In this document: piece after piece, positions 17,310-25,406 of the stretch
Layout: every line of letters starts with the position of its first letter
How positions within the stretch are numbered: the stretch's first letter is position 1
Assembly (NCBI RefSeq): GCF_024228315.1
Contig: NZ_CP100454.1
Location: 2,976,001-3,040,000, forward strand
DNA: 64,000 nt
DNA from: Halomarina pelagica
Lineage (GTDB): Archaea; Halobacteriota; Halobacteria; Halobacteriales; Haloarculaceae
Reading direction: 5' to 3'
Made by a program: the position numbers and the translations under genes
Notes under the pieces: model-generated
What the model was told of the DNA's origin: nothing
What the model saw: the letters and a program-made list of their open reading frames with translations, nothing else
Database searches by the model: none

Positions 17310-17486
17310 CTATCGCTCGCAGACGAGCGCGTAGTGATGCGGAGGGAGGTCCACCAGGCGTGCGTCGCCGAACGGTGCGGCGGAGAGTCGGCCCTCCGTT
17401 TCCTCGGGGGTCAGCCGGAGGTCTTCTGGCGGACCGCGGGGGGTCCCGGCGACGGACGTCTCTCGCTTCGGGCGGTCGTGCCAGTA
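17310..17486 (-). pseudogene. 3' remnant of a SAM-dependent methyltransferase
   Basis: An open frame without a start codon encodes about 58 residues: YWHDRPKRET, then GTPRGPPEDLRLTPEET, and a terminal DLPPHHYALVCER. This order (N/YWH.RP, GPP.DLR..P.E, VDLPP.HYG..) is, in my memory, the C-terminus of a common haloarchaeal class I methyltransferase. A TAA lies in frame immediately upstream and no catalytic SAM-binding part precedes it before the kynureninase gene. Best read as a decayed gene end. Confidence 0.55.
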
Positions 17487-17559
17487 TTACGAGCGATTGA
17501 ACGCTCCGGAGGGAGGTCCCGGCGGTCGACGCGCCGCCGTCGGCGATCCCGCGGCGCGG

Positions 17560-18834
17560 TCAGGTCACGCCGTCGCGTGGTTCGAAGCGCTCGTACTCGC
17601 GCTCGTCGAGGACCGCCCTGACGTGCGCGACGGCGTCGACCACGTCCTCGAAGCCGACGTACAGCGGGGCCGGACAGAGCCGGACGACGTTCGGCGGTCG
17701 GTAGTCCACGATCACGTCGCGCGCGCCGAGCGCCCGGCTGATGCGGTCCGCCTCGTCGTGTTCGAGGGCGACGTGTCCGCCGCGCCGGGCCGGGTCCCGC
17801 GGCGTTCCCACCTCGCACTCGGGGAGGTGCTCGTCGGCGAGGTCGACGAGCAGCGTCGTGAGGGCGACGGACTTCTCGCGGATCGCCTCGATACCCGCCT
17901 CCTCTACGACGTCGAGCGCCCCTTCGAGCGGCGCGGCGCTGAGCATCGGGACGGTCCCGATCTGCCACGCGCCGGCGCTGCGCTCGGGGGTGTAGGTGAG
18001 TTCCATGTCGAACTGCGTCGCCTTCTCGTGACCCCACCACCCCGCCAGCGCGGGCGTCATGCCGAAGTGCTCGCGATCGACGTACAGTCCCGCGATCGCG
18101 CCCGGCCCGGCGTTGAGATACTTGTAGCTACACCAGACGGCGAAGTCGACGTCCCATTCGGAGAGGTGGTGCGGGACGACGCCGACGGAGTGCGCGAGAT
18201 CGAACCCCGCGACGATCCCCCGGTCGTGGGCCTCCCGCGCGATGCGCTCCACGTCGAGCAGTTGGCCGCTGCGGTAGAGCACCGACGGCAGGAAGACGAT
18301 CCCCACGTCGTGTTCGTCCATCGCGGCGACGACGTCGTCCTCCTCGACGGTGCGCCCGTCGCGGCTCTCCACGGCGATCAGCCCCTCGTCGGGATCGACC
18401 CCGCGCGCGCGCAGCTGGGCGCGGACGGCGTAGTGGTCGGTCGGGAAGTCGAGTTCGTCGACGAGGACGGCGGGCGTCCCCTCCAGCGCGTCGTAGAACG
18501 TCCCGACGAGGGTGTGGACGTTGACCGTCGTGGAGTTGGCCGCGACCACCTCCTCGGCGTCCGCCCCCACGACCGGCGCGAGGCGGTCGCCGAGGCGCTC
18601 CGCGTACTCGAACCACGGCGGATCGGCGTCGGTCCACCCGCGGATGCCCAGGTCGCGCCACTCGTCGACCACGCGGGAGAGCGTCCGCTCGGCGTCCGTC
18701 GAGAGCGGACCGAGGGAGTTACCGTCCATGTAGAGTTCGCCGTCGGGGACGGCGAACCGCTCGCGCAGGCCCGCGAGGGGGTCCGCCGCGTCGCGCCGTC
18801 GCGCGTCGTCCCGTTCGGCGTCGAGGGCTCCCAT
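17560..18834 (-). CDS. kynU: Kynureninase
   Basis: PLP-dependent hydrolase cleaving L-kynurenine to anthranilate and alanine in tryptophan degradation. Landmarks: LYMDGNSLGPL (residues 34-44), FLPSVLYRSGQL, FDLAHSVGVVPHHL, the PLP lysine Lys238 in WCSYKYLNAGPG, and GWWGHE. Length 424 is typical. No tryptophan dioxygenase or kynurenine formamidase is next to it, so the upstream steps must be encoded elsewhere. It is divergent from the second esterase (88-nt gap). Confidence 0.95.
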   Translation of the reverse strand: MGALDAERDDARRRDAADPLAGLRERFAVPDGELYMDGNSLGPLSTDAERTLSRVVDEWRDLGIRGWTDADPPWFEYAERLGDRLAPVVGADAEEVVAANSTTVNVHTLVGTFYDALEGTPAVLVDELDFPTDHYAVRAQLRARGVDPDEGLIAVESRDGRTVEEDDVVAAMDEHDVGIVFLPSVLYRSGQLLDVERIAREAHDRGIVAGFDLAHSVGVVPHHLSEWDVDFAVWCSYKYLNAGPGAIAGLYVDREHFGMTPALAGWWGHEKATQFDMELTYTPERSAGAWQIGTVPMLSAAPLEGALDVVEEAGIEAIREKSVALTTLLVDLADEHLPECEVGTPRDPARRGGHVALEHDEADRISRALGARDVIVDYRPPNVVRLCPAPLYVGFEDVVDAVAHVRAVLDEREYERFEPRDGVT

Positions 18835-18922
18835 ACCACCGCTGTGCCCCCGAGGGGGTTGTGCGTTCCCGTTTCGTCTTCCATCTCGGAGCGTTCATGT
18901 CACGGCCGCCCCCGGGTCGACC

Positions 18923-19870
18923 ATGCGCGCGGAACGACCCGACCCGCAGGTCGAGGCGGTCGTCGAGGCGATCGAGAGCGAGGGGATCCCCGAGTGGAAC
19001 GCGATGAGCGTGGCGTGCGCCCGCCGCGTCGAGGACGAGGTGTTCTCCCCGACGGATTCGCAGGTTCCGGAACTCGCTCTCGTCCGCGACCTCGCGATCC
19101 CGGGGCCCGGCGGCGACCTCCCCATCCGCGTCTACCGATCGACCCTCGACGCCCCCGCCCCCGTCGTCGTCTACTTCCATGGGGGCGGCTGGGTGCTCGG
19201 CACGCTGGACTCCGTCGACGGGATCTGCCGCGAGATCGCCGCGCACACCGGCTGCGTCGTGGCGAGCGTCGGCTACCGCCTCGCGCCGGAACACCCCTTC
19301 CCAGCGGCCGTGGACGACGCCTACGCCGCCGTCGAGTGGGTCGCACGGAACGCGCCCGCGGTCGGGGGCGATCCGGACCGCGTCGCGGTCGCGGGGACGA
19401 GCGCCGGGGGGAATCTCGCCGCGGTGACGGCACTGCGCGCACGAGAGGAGCCGATCGACGGGCTGACGCTCGCGGGCCAGCTCCTCCTCTACCCGATCAC
19501 CGACCGCGCGTTCGACACCCGTTCCTACGAGGAGAACGCAGAGGGGTACCTGCTCACTCGCGCCGACGTGCGCTGGTTCTGGGACCTGTACCTCCGGAGT
19601 TCGGTCGACGCGCACAGCCCCTTCGCCGCGCCGCTGCGAGCGCCCGACCTCTCCGGCCTCCCGCCCGCGACCGTCGTCACCGCCGGGTTCGATCCGCTAC
19701 GCGACGAGGGGGTGGCGTACGCTCGACGGTTGGAGGAGAGCGGGGTGGACGTCGCCCACGAGCACTACCCGGGTATGATCCACGGGTTTCTCAGCGTGAC
19801 CGACGAGGTGGACGTCGCGAGGGAAGCGATGGAGACGGTCGCGGGGCAGGTGCGCGCGTGGTTCGAGTAG
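18923..19870 (+). CDS. Alpha/beta hydrolase, HSL-family esterase (paralogue)
   Basis: 315-residue paralogue of the 3023-3967 esterase. HGGGW at residues 86-90, nucleophile Ser160 in GTSAGG (GDSAGG in the paralogue), Asp257 and His287. HSL-family enzymes are split into GDSAG and GTSAG subgroups; having one of each with near-identical DNA around the Asp motif suggests recombination between diverged copies. Convergent with thymidine kinase (4-nt gap). Substrate unknown. Confidence 0.9.
   Translation: MRAERPDPQVEAVVEAIESEGIPEWNAMSVACARRVEDEVFSPTDSQVPELALVRDLAIPGPGGDLPIRVYRSTLDAPAPVVVYFHGGGWVLGTLDSVDGICREIAAHTGCVVASVGYRLAPEHPFPAAVDDAYAAVEWVARNAPAVGGDPDRVAVAGTSAGGNLAAVTALRAREEPIDGLTLAGQLLLYPITDRAFDTRSYEENAEGYLLTRADVRWFWDLYLRSSVDAHSPFAAPLRAPDLSGLPPATVVTAGFDPLRDEGVAYARRLEESGVDVAHEHYPGMIHGFLSVTDEVDVAREAMETVAGQVRAWFE
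19645..19710 (+). repeat. 66-bp block identical to 3736-3801
   Basis: Encodes the DLSGLPPATVVTAGFDPLRDEG segment in both esterase genes. Identity includes every silent position, whereas flanking DNA differs. Confidence 0.9.
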
Positions 19871-19874
19871 TCGT

Positions 19875-20462
19875 TCAGTTTCGACGGACTGCGTGACAGT
19901 TCCGACACCGCGCTTCGTAGCGCTCCTCCGCGCCGACGAGGATGGTCGGGTCGTCGGCGTGGGCGGGTTCGCCGTCGATGAGCCGCTGGTTGCGCGAGGC
20001 GGGTTCGCCGCAGACCGAGCAGATGGCCTGTAGCTTGTCGACGTACTCGGCGACGGCGACGAGTTGCGGGACGGGTTCGAACGGCTCGCCGCGGAAGGTC
20101 TGATCGGTGCCGGAGACGACGACGCGACGGCCGTCCGCCGCGAGGTGCTCGCAGACGTCGACGAGGTGCGTCGAGAAGAAGTTCGCCTCGTCGACCGCGA
20201 CGACGCGCTCGCCGTTGAGGCGGTCTACGAGCCCCCAGACGCCCTCGCCCTCGCTCTCGACCACGGTCGCCTCCCAGTGGTGGCCGTCGTGGGAGCCCAC
20301 CGTCGTCTCACCGAAGCGGTCGTCGAGCGCGGGGGTGAAGACGGCGACCTCCTGGCCGGCGATCTCCGCCCGGCGGAGGCGACGGAGGAGTTCCTCCGTC
20401 TTCCCGGAGAACATACAGCCGGTGATGACCTCGATCCACCCGCTGTTCGTGATCGCGTGCAT
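19875..20462 (-). CDS. tdk: Thymidine kinase
   Basis: Type II (TK1-like) thymidine kinase: phosphorylates thymidine in the salvage pathway. P-loop GCMFSGKT at residues 15-22, catalytic Glu92 in DEANFF, and a structural zinc site Cys148/Cys151 (CSVC) with Cys186/Cys189 (CRNC). 195 residues from ATG at 20462; the longer frame upstream is not needed. Confidence 0.95.
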   Translation of the reverse strand: MHAITNSGWIEVITGCMFSGKTEELLRRLRRAEIAGQEVAVFTPALDDRFGETTVGSHDGHHWEATVVESEGEGVWGLVDRLNGERVVAVDEANFFSTHLVDVCEHLAADGRRVVVSGTDQTFRGEPFEPVPQLVAVAEYVDKLQAICSVCGEPASRNQRLIDGEPAHADDPTILVGAEERYEARCRNCHAVRRN

Positions 20463-20545
20463 ATCGGCTGGGCAGGGCGCGCTCACAAAGCCGTTTACAC
20501 TCGCCACTCGTGACGGTGTCTTCTCCGAGAAAGCGACAGACCGCG

Positions 20546-20776
20546 TCAGTCCGCGCCGCCGGTGAGGTCCGCGACGAAGGGAACGATCTCCTCGGTGTCG
20601 CGCGTTCGGTCACTGGCGTACGTGGTGTCGACCGGGCGGGACGCGATGCGTCTGGCGGGTCGCCCGCGCGGGGGTCGCGACCGGCGGCCGCCGTCGGTGC
20701 GGGCGGGCGCGATCTCGCGGGGCAACTCGGGAACGAGCGGCGCGTCGTCCTGGTCCGTGTAGTGGGTGTCGGTCAT
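20546..20776 (-). CDS. Small hypothetical protein (76 aa)
   Basis: Function not recognised. An acidic N-terminus ([19 protein letters not shown]) is followed by an Arg/Pro-rich middle and a short hydrophobic end. Probably real because the composition of the first 25 residues is halophilic, but the middle could be a shadow-frame artefact. An AT-rich TATA-like element (TTTATAATA, 20842-20852) lies about 70 nt upstream. Confidence 0.4.
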   Translation of the reverse strand: MTDTHYTDQDDAPLVPELPREIAPARTDGGRRSRPPRGRPARRIASRPVDTTYASDRTRDTEEIVPFVADLTGGAD

Positions 20777-20841
20777 GGTGATCTGCGATGCGGCCGGGGA
20801 TCCGGCGGCACCTGTTGCGTCTGCGATCGCCTATTCTTCAC

Positions 20842-20927
20842 GATTTATAATAAAGGTTGTCCACGTCGTCGTTCTTGCCGGAGACGGGCTATCGTCGGCG
20901 TTCGCGACTATATCATGATTTATAATA
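20842..20927. promoter_or_regulatory. Two copies of GATTTATAATA in a 460-nt gap
   Basis: Within the gene-free stretch 20777-21238, GATTTATAATA occurs at 20842-20852 and 20917-20927. Both are TATA-like. The left copy could serve the small minus-strand gene ending at 20546; the right copy has no obvious gene and could drive a non-coding RNA. The rest of the gap shows no supported feature. Confidence 0.35.
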
Positions 20928-21238
20928 GTTTTTTCGAGGTGGCGCGGTTCTCGCTCCGTGGGTGGCCATGTCCGGGTGACGGGTATGTACGCCGTCGACT
21001 GCCGCTGCGATCGAGGGACACGCGCGCAGATCGGCCCCGTTCCGATCTTAGGCATCTAAGAAAATGAGGTGGTTTCCATCCCCTCCGACTCTCGTCCGAC
21101 TCGTAAACTCTACTTCGCGATACGAATACGCGGGATCCGGAGGTAGCGTCACGAACGATCGCGATCCGAGCGGACGTCCGGATCGCTCCCTCCACGTAGC
21201 GACAGAAGCGTTATACCGACTGTCTGATGAGCTAACGT

Positions 21239-21460
21239 ATGGGAAACAACCCCGTCGAGGATAATTTCGTCACGCGGTTTCTCCTCGGTCTCGCGGTGAT
21301 CTTCGCGATGATGATCGGCGGAGGAGCGATCGGTGGGGCCTTCCTCTCGCTCGGTGTTCCATACGGGGATTGGCTGGGGGTCGCGGTCGGATCGGTCCTC
21401 GTGTTCGTCGCGTTCGTCGTCCTGTACCGGCGCTACGACGCCTCCTACGACACCGAGTAG
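21239..21460 (+). CDS. Small two-helix membrane protein (73 aa)
   Basis: Two hydrophobic segments (about residues 11-36 and 42-63) joined by a short Gly/Tyr loop, with an acidic tail (DASYDTE). Positive residues after the second helix (YRRYD) suggest an inside C-terminus. No family known to me. Start ATG at 21239; no Shine-Dalgarno visible. Confidence 0.75.
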   Translation: MGNNPVEDNFVTRFLLGLAVIFAMMIGGGAIGGAFLSLGVPYGDWLGVAVGSVLVFVAFVVLYRRYDASYDTE

Positions 21461-21694
21461 CGGGCGAAGAAGTGTACGGCCTCGACCCGCTGGACCGACG
21501 CCGAATCGTCTCGCGCCGACCGACCGCCGAGTCGCGGCGCTCCCTTCGTCCCTCGTTTTCGTCCGCGACTCGGCCGTCGCGGAGCTGTGGTCCTCCCCCA
21601 CTCGCCGGTATCGTACCGGTAGATCGTACCGAAAGGGGGGCCACTTGATCGATCACCCGGACGTGTGTCTGACTCCGGAGTAATTCGACGGCGC

Positions 21695-22663
21695 TCACTC
21701 CCAGAGCCGGTAGAGGTCGTCCCGCGGTGCCTCCCGGATCGTCTCGCCGTCGAGCGTCACGCCCGGCGCGTCGGACGCGCGGACCTCGCCGATCGCCGCC
21801 CCCGCGACGCCGCGCTCCCGGATCGCGTCGAGGGCGTCGTCGACGTCGTCGGCCGGGACCGTCGCCACGAGCGCCCCGGACCCGAACACCCGGAGGGGGT
21901 CCACGCCCATCGCCGCGCACACCTCGGCCGTCTCCGGGCGCACGGGGATCGCCTCGCGCTCGACGTCCACGGCGACTCCCGAGGCGAGCGCGAGTTCGAC
22001 CAGTCCCGTCAGGACGCCGCCCTCCGTCGGGTCGTGCATCGCGGTGGCGAGCGGCGCGAGCGCGGTCGCCTCCGGGACGACGCTCACCTCGTCGGCGAAC
22101 ACCCGCGCCGCGTCGAGCGTCGCGCGGTCGACGGCCTCGCCGAGTTCCGCCCCGAAGTCGGCGGCGAGGACGGCGGTCCCCTCGATACCCGCGGCCTTCG
22201 TCAGGAGGACCGCGTCCCCCGGTTGGGCACCGCCGGTCGGGACGTACCGGTCGGTCACGCCCATGCAGGTGAGCGAGAGCACGGGGTGATCGACGCCGGG
22301 GGCGTGTTCCGCGTGTCCCCCGACGACGCTCACCTCGAGCGCCGCCGCCGCGTCGTCCACCGCCGCGGTGATGGCGTCGAGCGTCTCCGGGTCCGCGTCG
22401 GGGAGGAGACAGACGTTCGTCAGCCAGCGCGGGCGCGCGCCGGAGGCGGCCACGTCGTTGCAGGCGACGTGCACGCCGAGCGTCCCGATCCCGTCGCCCG
22501 CGAAGGTGATCGGGTCCGAGTTCACGACGAGCGTCGTCTCGCCGAGGTCGATGGCGGCGGTGTCCTCGCCGTAGGCGGGCCCCTGCAGTACCGCGGGGTC
22601 GTCAGCGCCGGTTCGCCCGAGCACGAGGCGGGCGAGCGCGTCGGCGTCCAGTTTTCCGACCAT
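21695..22663 (-). CDS. AIR synthase-related protein (HypE/PurM fold)
   Basis: A 322-residue PurM/HypE-superfamily protein, ATP-binding fold. Conserved elements: GEDTAAIDLG (residues 52-61), 'VACNDVAASGARPRW' (substrate/metal loop), 'VVGGHAEHAPGVDHP' and the C-terminal 'MHDPTEGGVL' block. No hydrogenase maturation genes are nearby, so it is probably not HypE itself; such stand-alone AIR synthase-like proteins in haloarchaea have no assigned reaction, with thiamine-monophosphate-kinase-like or HypE-like activity being candidates. Confidence 0.85.
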   Translation of the reverse strand: MVGKLDADALARLVLGRTGADDPAVLQGPAYGEDTAAIDLGETTLVVNSDPITFAGDGIGTLGVHVACNDVAASGARPRWLTNVCLLPDADPETLDAITAAVDDAAAALEVSVVGGHAEHAPGVDHPVLSLTCMGVTDRYVPTGGAQPGDAVLLTKAAGIEGTAVLAADFGAELGEAVDRATLDAARVFADEVSVVPEATALAPLATAMHDPTEGGVLTGLVELALASGVAVDVEREAIPVRPETAEVCAAMGVDPLRVFGSGALVATVPADDVDDALDAIRERGVAGAAIGEVRASDAPGVTLDGETIREAPRDDLYRLWE

Positions 22664-22753
22664 GACGGGTCGTCGGGTCGTCGGTCACCTACCGGTTTCC
22701 ATCCCGGCGTGAACCGGCGGGACGAACCGGCGGGATCGACGGCGGATCGCCAA

Positions 22754-23290
22754 TCAGCCGTCGAGGGGCCGCTCGTCGCCGCGGACGCTGTCGACGAGGA
22801 CGTCGCCGCCCTCGCGCTCGGCGAGCCAGAACAGCTTGTACGCGTCGGCGTGGCGCGCGAACGCGATCTCCGGCGGATCGAGTGGCGAGTACTTCCTGAG
22901 CGTCCACTTGAACACCGCCTCGCGCGCTCGCTCGCGCGCCTGCTCGTCGGTGAGCCCCGTCGGGAGGACGAGCGCGTCCTCGACCGCGCGCGCCTCGACC
23001 GTCGGGAACACGTCCGCGCGGAGCGCCAGCCGTCGCACCCGATCGACGCTCACCACGTAGCTCGCGACCCGCTCGCCGAGGACGGGCCGGTCCATGCTCG
23101 ACTCGGCGTCGTACACCCGGTAGGGGTAGGCGACGCACCCGACGCGACCCGTCGACTCGACGTCCTCGCGGGCCACCGCGGGCGGGATGACGTCGAGATC
23201 GACGACCTCGTGGCGGGTTCCGGACGCTCCCGTCGCGTCCACCGCTCCCGTCGCGTCCGCCGTCTCACCAGCCCTCGCGCGGTCGTTCAT
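22754..23290 (-). CDS. Haloarchaeal hypothetical protein (178 aa)
   Basis: No recognised family. Residues 1-25 are an Ala/Thr/Gly-rich flexible lead; residues 28-165 form a mixed alpha/beta domain with 'VGCVAYPYRVYDAES', 'LVLPTGLTDEQARERAREAVFKWTLRKYSPLDPPEI' and 'AYKLFWLAER'. No signal or membrane segment. It lies 27 nt downstream of the sodium symporter gene on the same strand, and may be translated from the same transcript; an accessory role for transport is possible. Confidence 0.7.
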   Translation of the reverse strand: MNDRARAGETADATGAVDATGASGTRHEVVDLDVIPPAVAREDVESTGRVGCVAYPYRVYDAESSMDRPVLGERVASYVVSVDRVRRLALRADVFPTVEARAVEDALVLPTGLTDEQARERAREAVFKWTLRKYSPLDPPEIAFARHADAYKLFWLAEREGGDVLVDSVRGDERPLDG

Positions 23291-23317
23291 CGTCGCGTCC
23301 GGTCGCCCGTCGTCCGT

Positions 23318-25012
23318 TCACTCATCGTCGCGCCCGCCGTCGCGCCAGTAGTCCGCGTCCGCGACGTGCGCGCGGATGGCGTCCGCCTCGGTGACGGCGA
23401 CGGGAGCGGCGTCCCGGCCCCCGTCGGTGACGTAGTCGCGCGACCCCGACGCCCGCTGTCCGACGACCGCCGACAGCGGCTTGTCGAAGACGTCGAACTG
23501 GTCGTCGACGCCCGACGGCGGACGGGTCAGCAGCGAGACGACGACGAGCGTCAGCGACGAGAGGATAAACGCCGGGAAGAGGCCGTAGACGCCGACGAGT
23601 CCGTAGAGGAACCCCGAACTCTCGGGCGGCATGAGGCCGACCGCGTCGAGGATCGTCGGCAGTTGCGTCCAGGTGATCATCGTCGTCGCGCCGACGAGCA
23701 TGCTCGACGCCGCGCCCTCGGCGGTGACGCGCTTCCACCACAGCGTGGCGATGACCGTCGGGCCGAGCGACGCCCCGAGACCGCCCCACGCGTAGTCGAG
23801 CACGAGCGTGTAGACCGGCGTGCCCTTCGCGAGGAAGGCGAAGCCGATGGACGCCGCGCCGAGGAGGACGGTGACGATCCGCGAGTAGCGCACGAGCTGT
23901 TCGTCCGTCGCCTCCTGGTTGAAGAAGCCGTGGTAGACGTCCTCCACGACGGCGCTCGTCGCGACCAGTAGCTGGGAGTCCGCGCTCGACATCATCGCCG
24001 CCAGCGCCGCCGCGAGGATGATACCCGCGAGGACGCCGGGGACGAGTTCGAGCGTGAGCAGGGGCATCACCTTGTTCTGCCCGAGGTTCGCGCCCTGGCC
24101 GAACACGACGAGGGCGTACAGCCCCACCAGCACCGCGCCGACGTACGCGACGAACATGAACAGCTGAGCGACGAGCGCCGCCAGCCGGACGTTCTTCACG
24201 CGGTCGATCCCCATGAACCGCACCATGATGTGTGGGTTTCCGGGGACGCCCAGCCCGATCGCGGCGTAGCTCACGATGGCGAAGACGGCGGCCCATCCGG
24301 TCAGCCCGGCGGTGACGCTCGTGAGCGACCCGCTGCCCATCCGCGCGAGTTCCTCGAACGGGAGCCCGTAGTTCGTGAACGCGATCACCGGCAGGATGAT
24401 GAACGCGACGAGGATGACCGCGCCCTGGAAGTAGTCGGTCCACGCGACGGCGAAGTAGCCCCCGAGCATCGTGTACCCGACGACGATGACGCCGCCGACG
24501 AGGATGCCGACCGAGTCGTCGACCCCCGTGAGCACCTGGAGCAGGACGCCCGCGGCGACGATCTGCGCGCCGACGTACCCCCCTTCGAAGAGCATCAGCA
24601 CGACCGACGAGATGCCCTTGACGTACCCCGTCTCGTCGCCGAGCCGGGTCTCGAAGAACGTGGGGAGCGTGACCGAGCGGACGATCTCCGTGTACTTGCG
24701 CAGGCGCTTCGCGATGCCGGCCCACGCGAGCAGGTCGGCGGGGATCATCCCCAGGCCGTTGTAGAACGCGATGATCCCCGAGCTGAACGCGTCGGCGGGG
24801 ACGCCGAGCGTCAGCCAGCCGCTCATCTCGGAGGCGCGCTCCGAGAAGCCGGTCACGACCGGCCCGATCTGCCGCCCCCCGATGACGTAGTCGCCCACGT
24901 CGTCCATGAATCGGGAGGACCAGAGTCCGATGCCGACGAGCACGACGAGGTACGCGCCGAACGTGACGAGCACCCAGGTGCCCGCGGTCCCCGCGATGCC
25001 GCTACCTTGCAT
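23318..25012 (-). CDS. Sodium/solute symporter, SSS family (PutP-like)
   Basis: A 564-residue SSS-family permease with about 13 hydrophobic helices. The N-terminal 'GRQIGPVVTGFSERASEMSGWLTLGVPADAF' is typical of sodium/proline symporters, as is the later 'AALAAMMSSADSQLLVATSAVVEDVYHGF' core. It should import proline or another compatible solute with sodium. Its start overlaps by 11 nt a 46-residue single-helix protein gene, indicating coupled translation. Confidence 0.9.
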   Translation of the reverse strand: MQGSGIAGTAGTWVLVTFGAYLVVLVGIGLWSSRFMDDVGDYVIGGRQIGPVVTGFSERASEMSGWLTLGVPADAFSSGIIAFYNGLGMIPADLLAWAGIAKRLRKYTEIVRSVTLPTFFETRLGDETGYVKGISSVVLMLFEGGYVGAQIVAAGVLLQVLTGVDDSVGILVGGVIVVGYTMLGGYFAVAWTDYFQGAVILVAFIILPVIAFTNYGLPFEELARMGSGSLTSVTAGLTGWAAVFAIVSYAAIGLGVPGNPHIMVRFMGIDRVKNVRLAALVAQLFMFVAYVGAVLVGLYALVVFGQGANLGQNKVMPLLTLELVPGVLAGIILAAALAAMMSSADSQLLVATSAVVEDVYHGFFNQEATDEQLVRYSRIVTVLLGAASIGFAFLAKGTPVYTLVLDYAWGGLGASLGPTVIATLWWKRVTAEGAASSMLVGATTMITWTQLPTILDAVGLMPPESSGFLYGLVGVYGLFPAFILSSLTLVVVSLLTRPPSGVDDQFDVFDKPLSAVVGQRASGSRDYVTDGGRDAAPVAVTEADAIRAHVADADYWRDGGRDDE

Positions 25013-25142
25013 CGTCCCCCCCGTACTCCCGCCGGAGCCGTCGCTCGCGTCGTCCCTCGAGCACGTAGTACGCGATCAGCATCAGGAAGAACAGGACGTA
25101 CGGCCCGATCAACCCGATCCAGTCGATGACGCTCATCTGCAT
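25002..25142 (-). CDS. Single-helix small protein coupled to the symporter (46 aa)
   Basis: Reads MQMSVIDWIGLIGPYV, one transmembrane helix (about residues 5-27), then a basic RRERRLRREY stretch and short acidic end; ATG at 25142 or 25136. Its last codons overlap the symporter start by 11 nt. This is the layout of the short accessory proteins (for example DUF3311-type) that accompany SSS transporters. A stabilising or regulatory subunit is inferred. Confidence 0.7.
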   Translation of the reverse strand: MQMSVIDWIGLIGPYVLFFLMLIAYYVLEGRRERRLRREYGGDDAR

Positions 25143-25400
25143 ACCGCGCCAGTCCGAAACACACCACTAAAAATCACTCGCTTGGTACTGTGAGTTTATC
25201 CCGACAGACGCGACGGGCGAACGTTCGTCTCCCCCGACCGGTTCGAGGACGCGCGGTCGGTACTGCCCGGAGGTGCCACGGCCGACCTCGGCGTCCGTCG
25301 ATCGACGGGCCGGCCGTACCTCCTCGGGATCGCGTCGTAGCCCCCGGCAATGCTTGTTGGGAATACTTCGTAAACACTTAATGCCCAAAAGTAATACGCC
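25143..25400. promoter_or_regulatory. Divergent promoter region
   Basis: Lies between the symporter operon (leftward) and nhaC-like gene (rightward). AT-rich AAACACTTAATG at about 25373-25384 is placed for the rightward gene; ACACCACTAAAAATCACTC at about 25161-25180 fits the leftward promoter. GC-rich inverted segments in between are not resolved. Confidence 0.4.
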
Positions 25401-25406
25401 GTGACG

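Noticed and set aside
17334-17621. 95-codon plus-strand frame
   Set aside because: Overlaps the methyltransferase remnant and kynU end; turns into Arg/Ser-rich shadow.
21665-23971. 768-codon plus-strand frame across three minus-strand genes
   Set aside because: Arg/Val/Asp-rich shadow; opposite strand carries clear AIR-synthase and symporter motifs.
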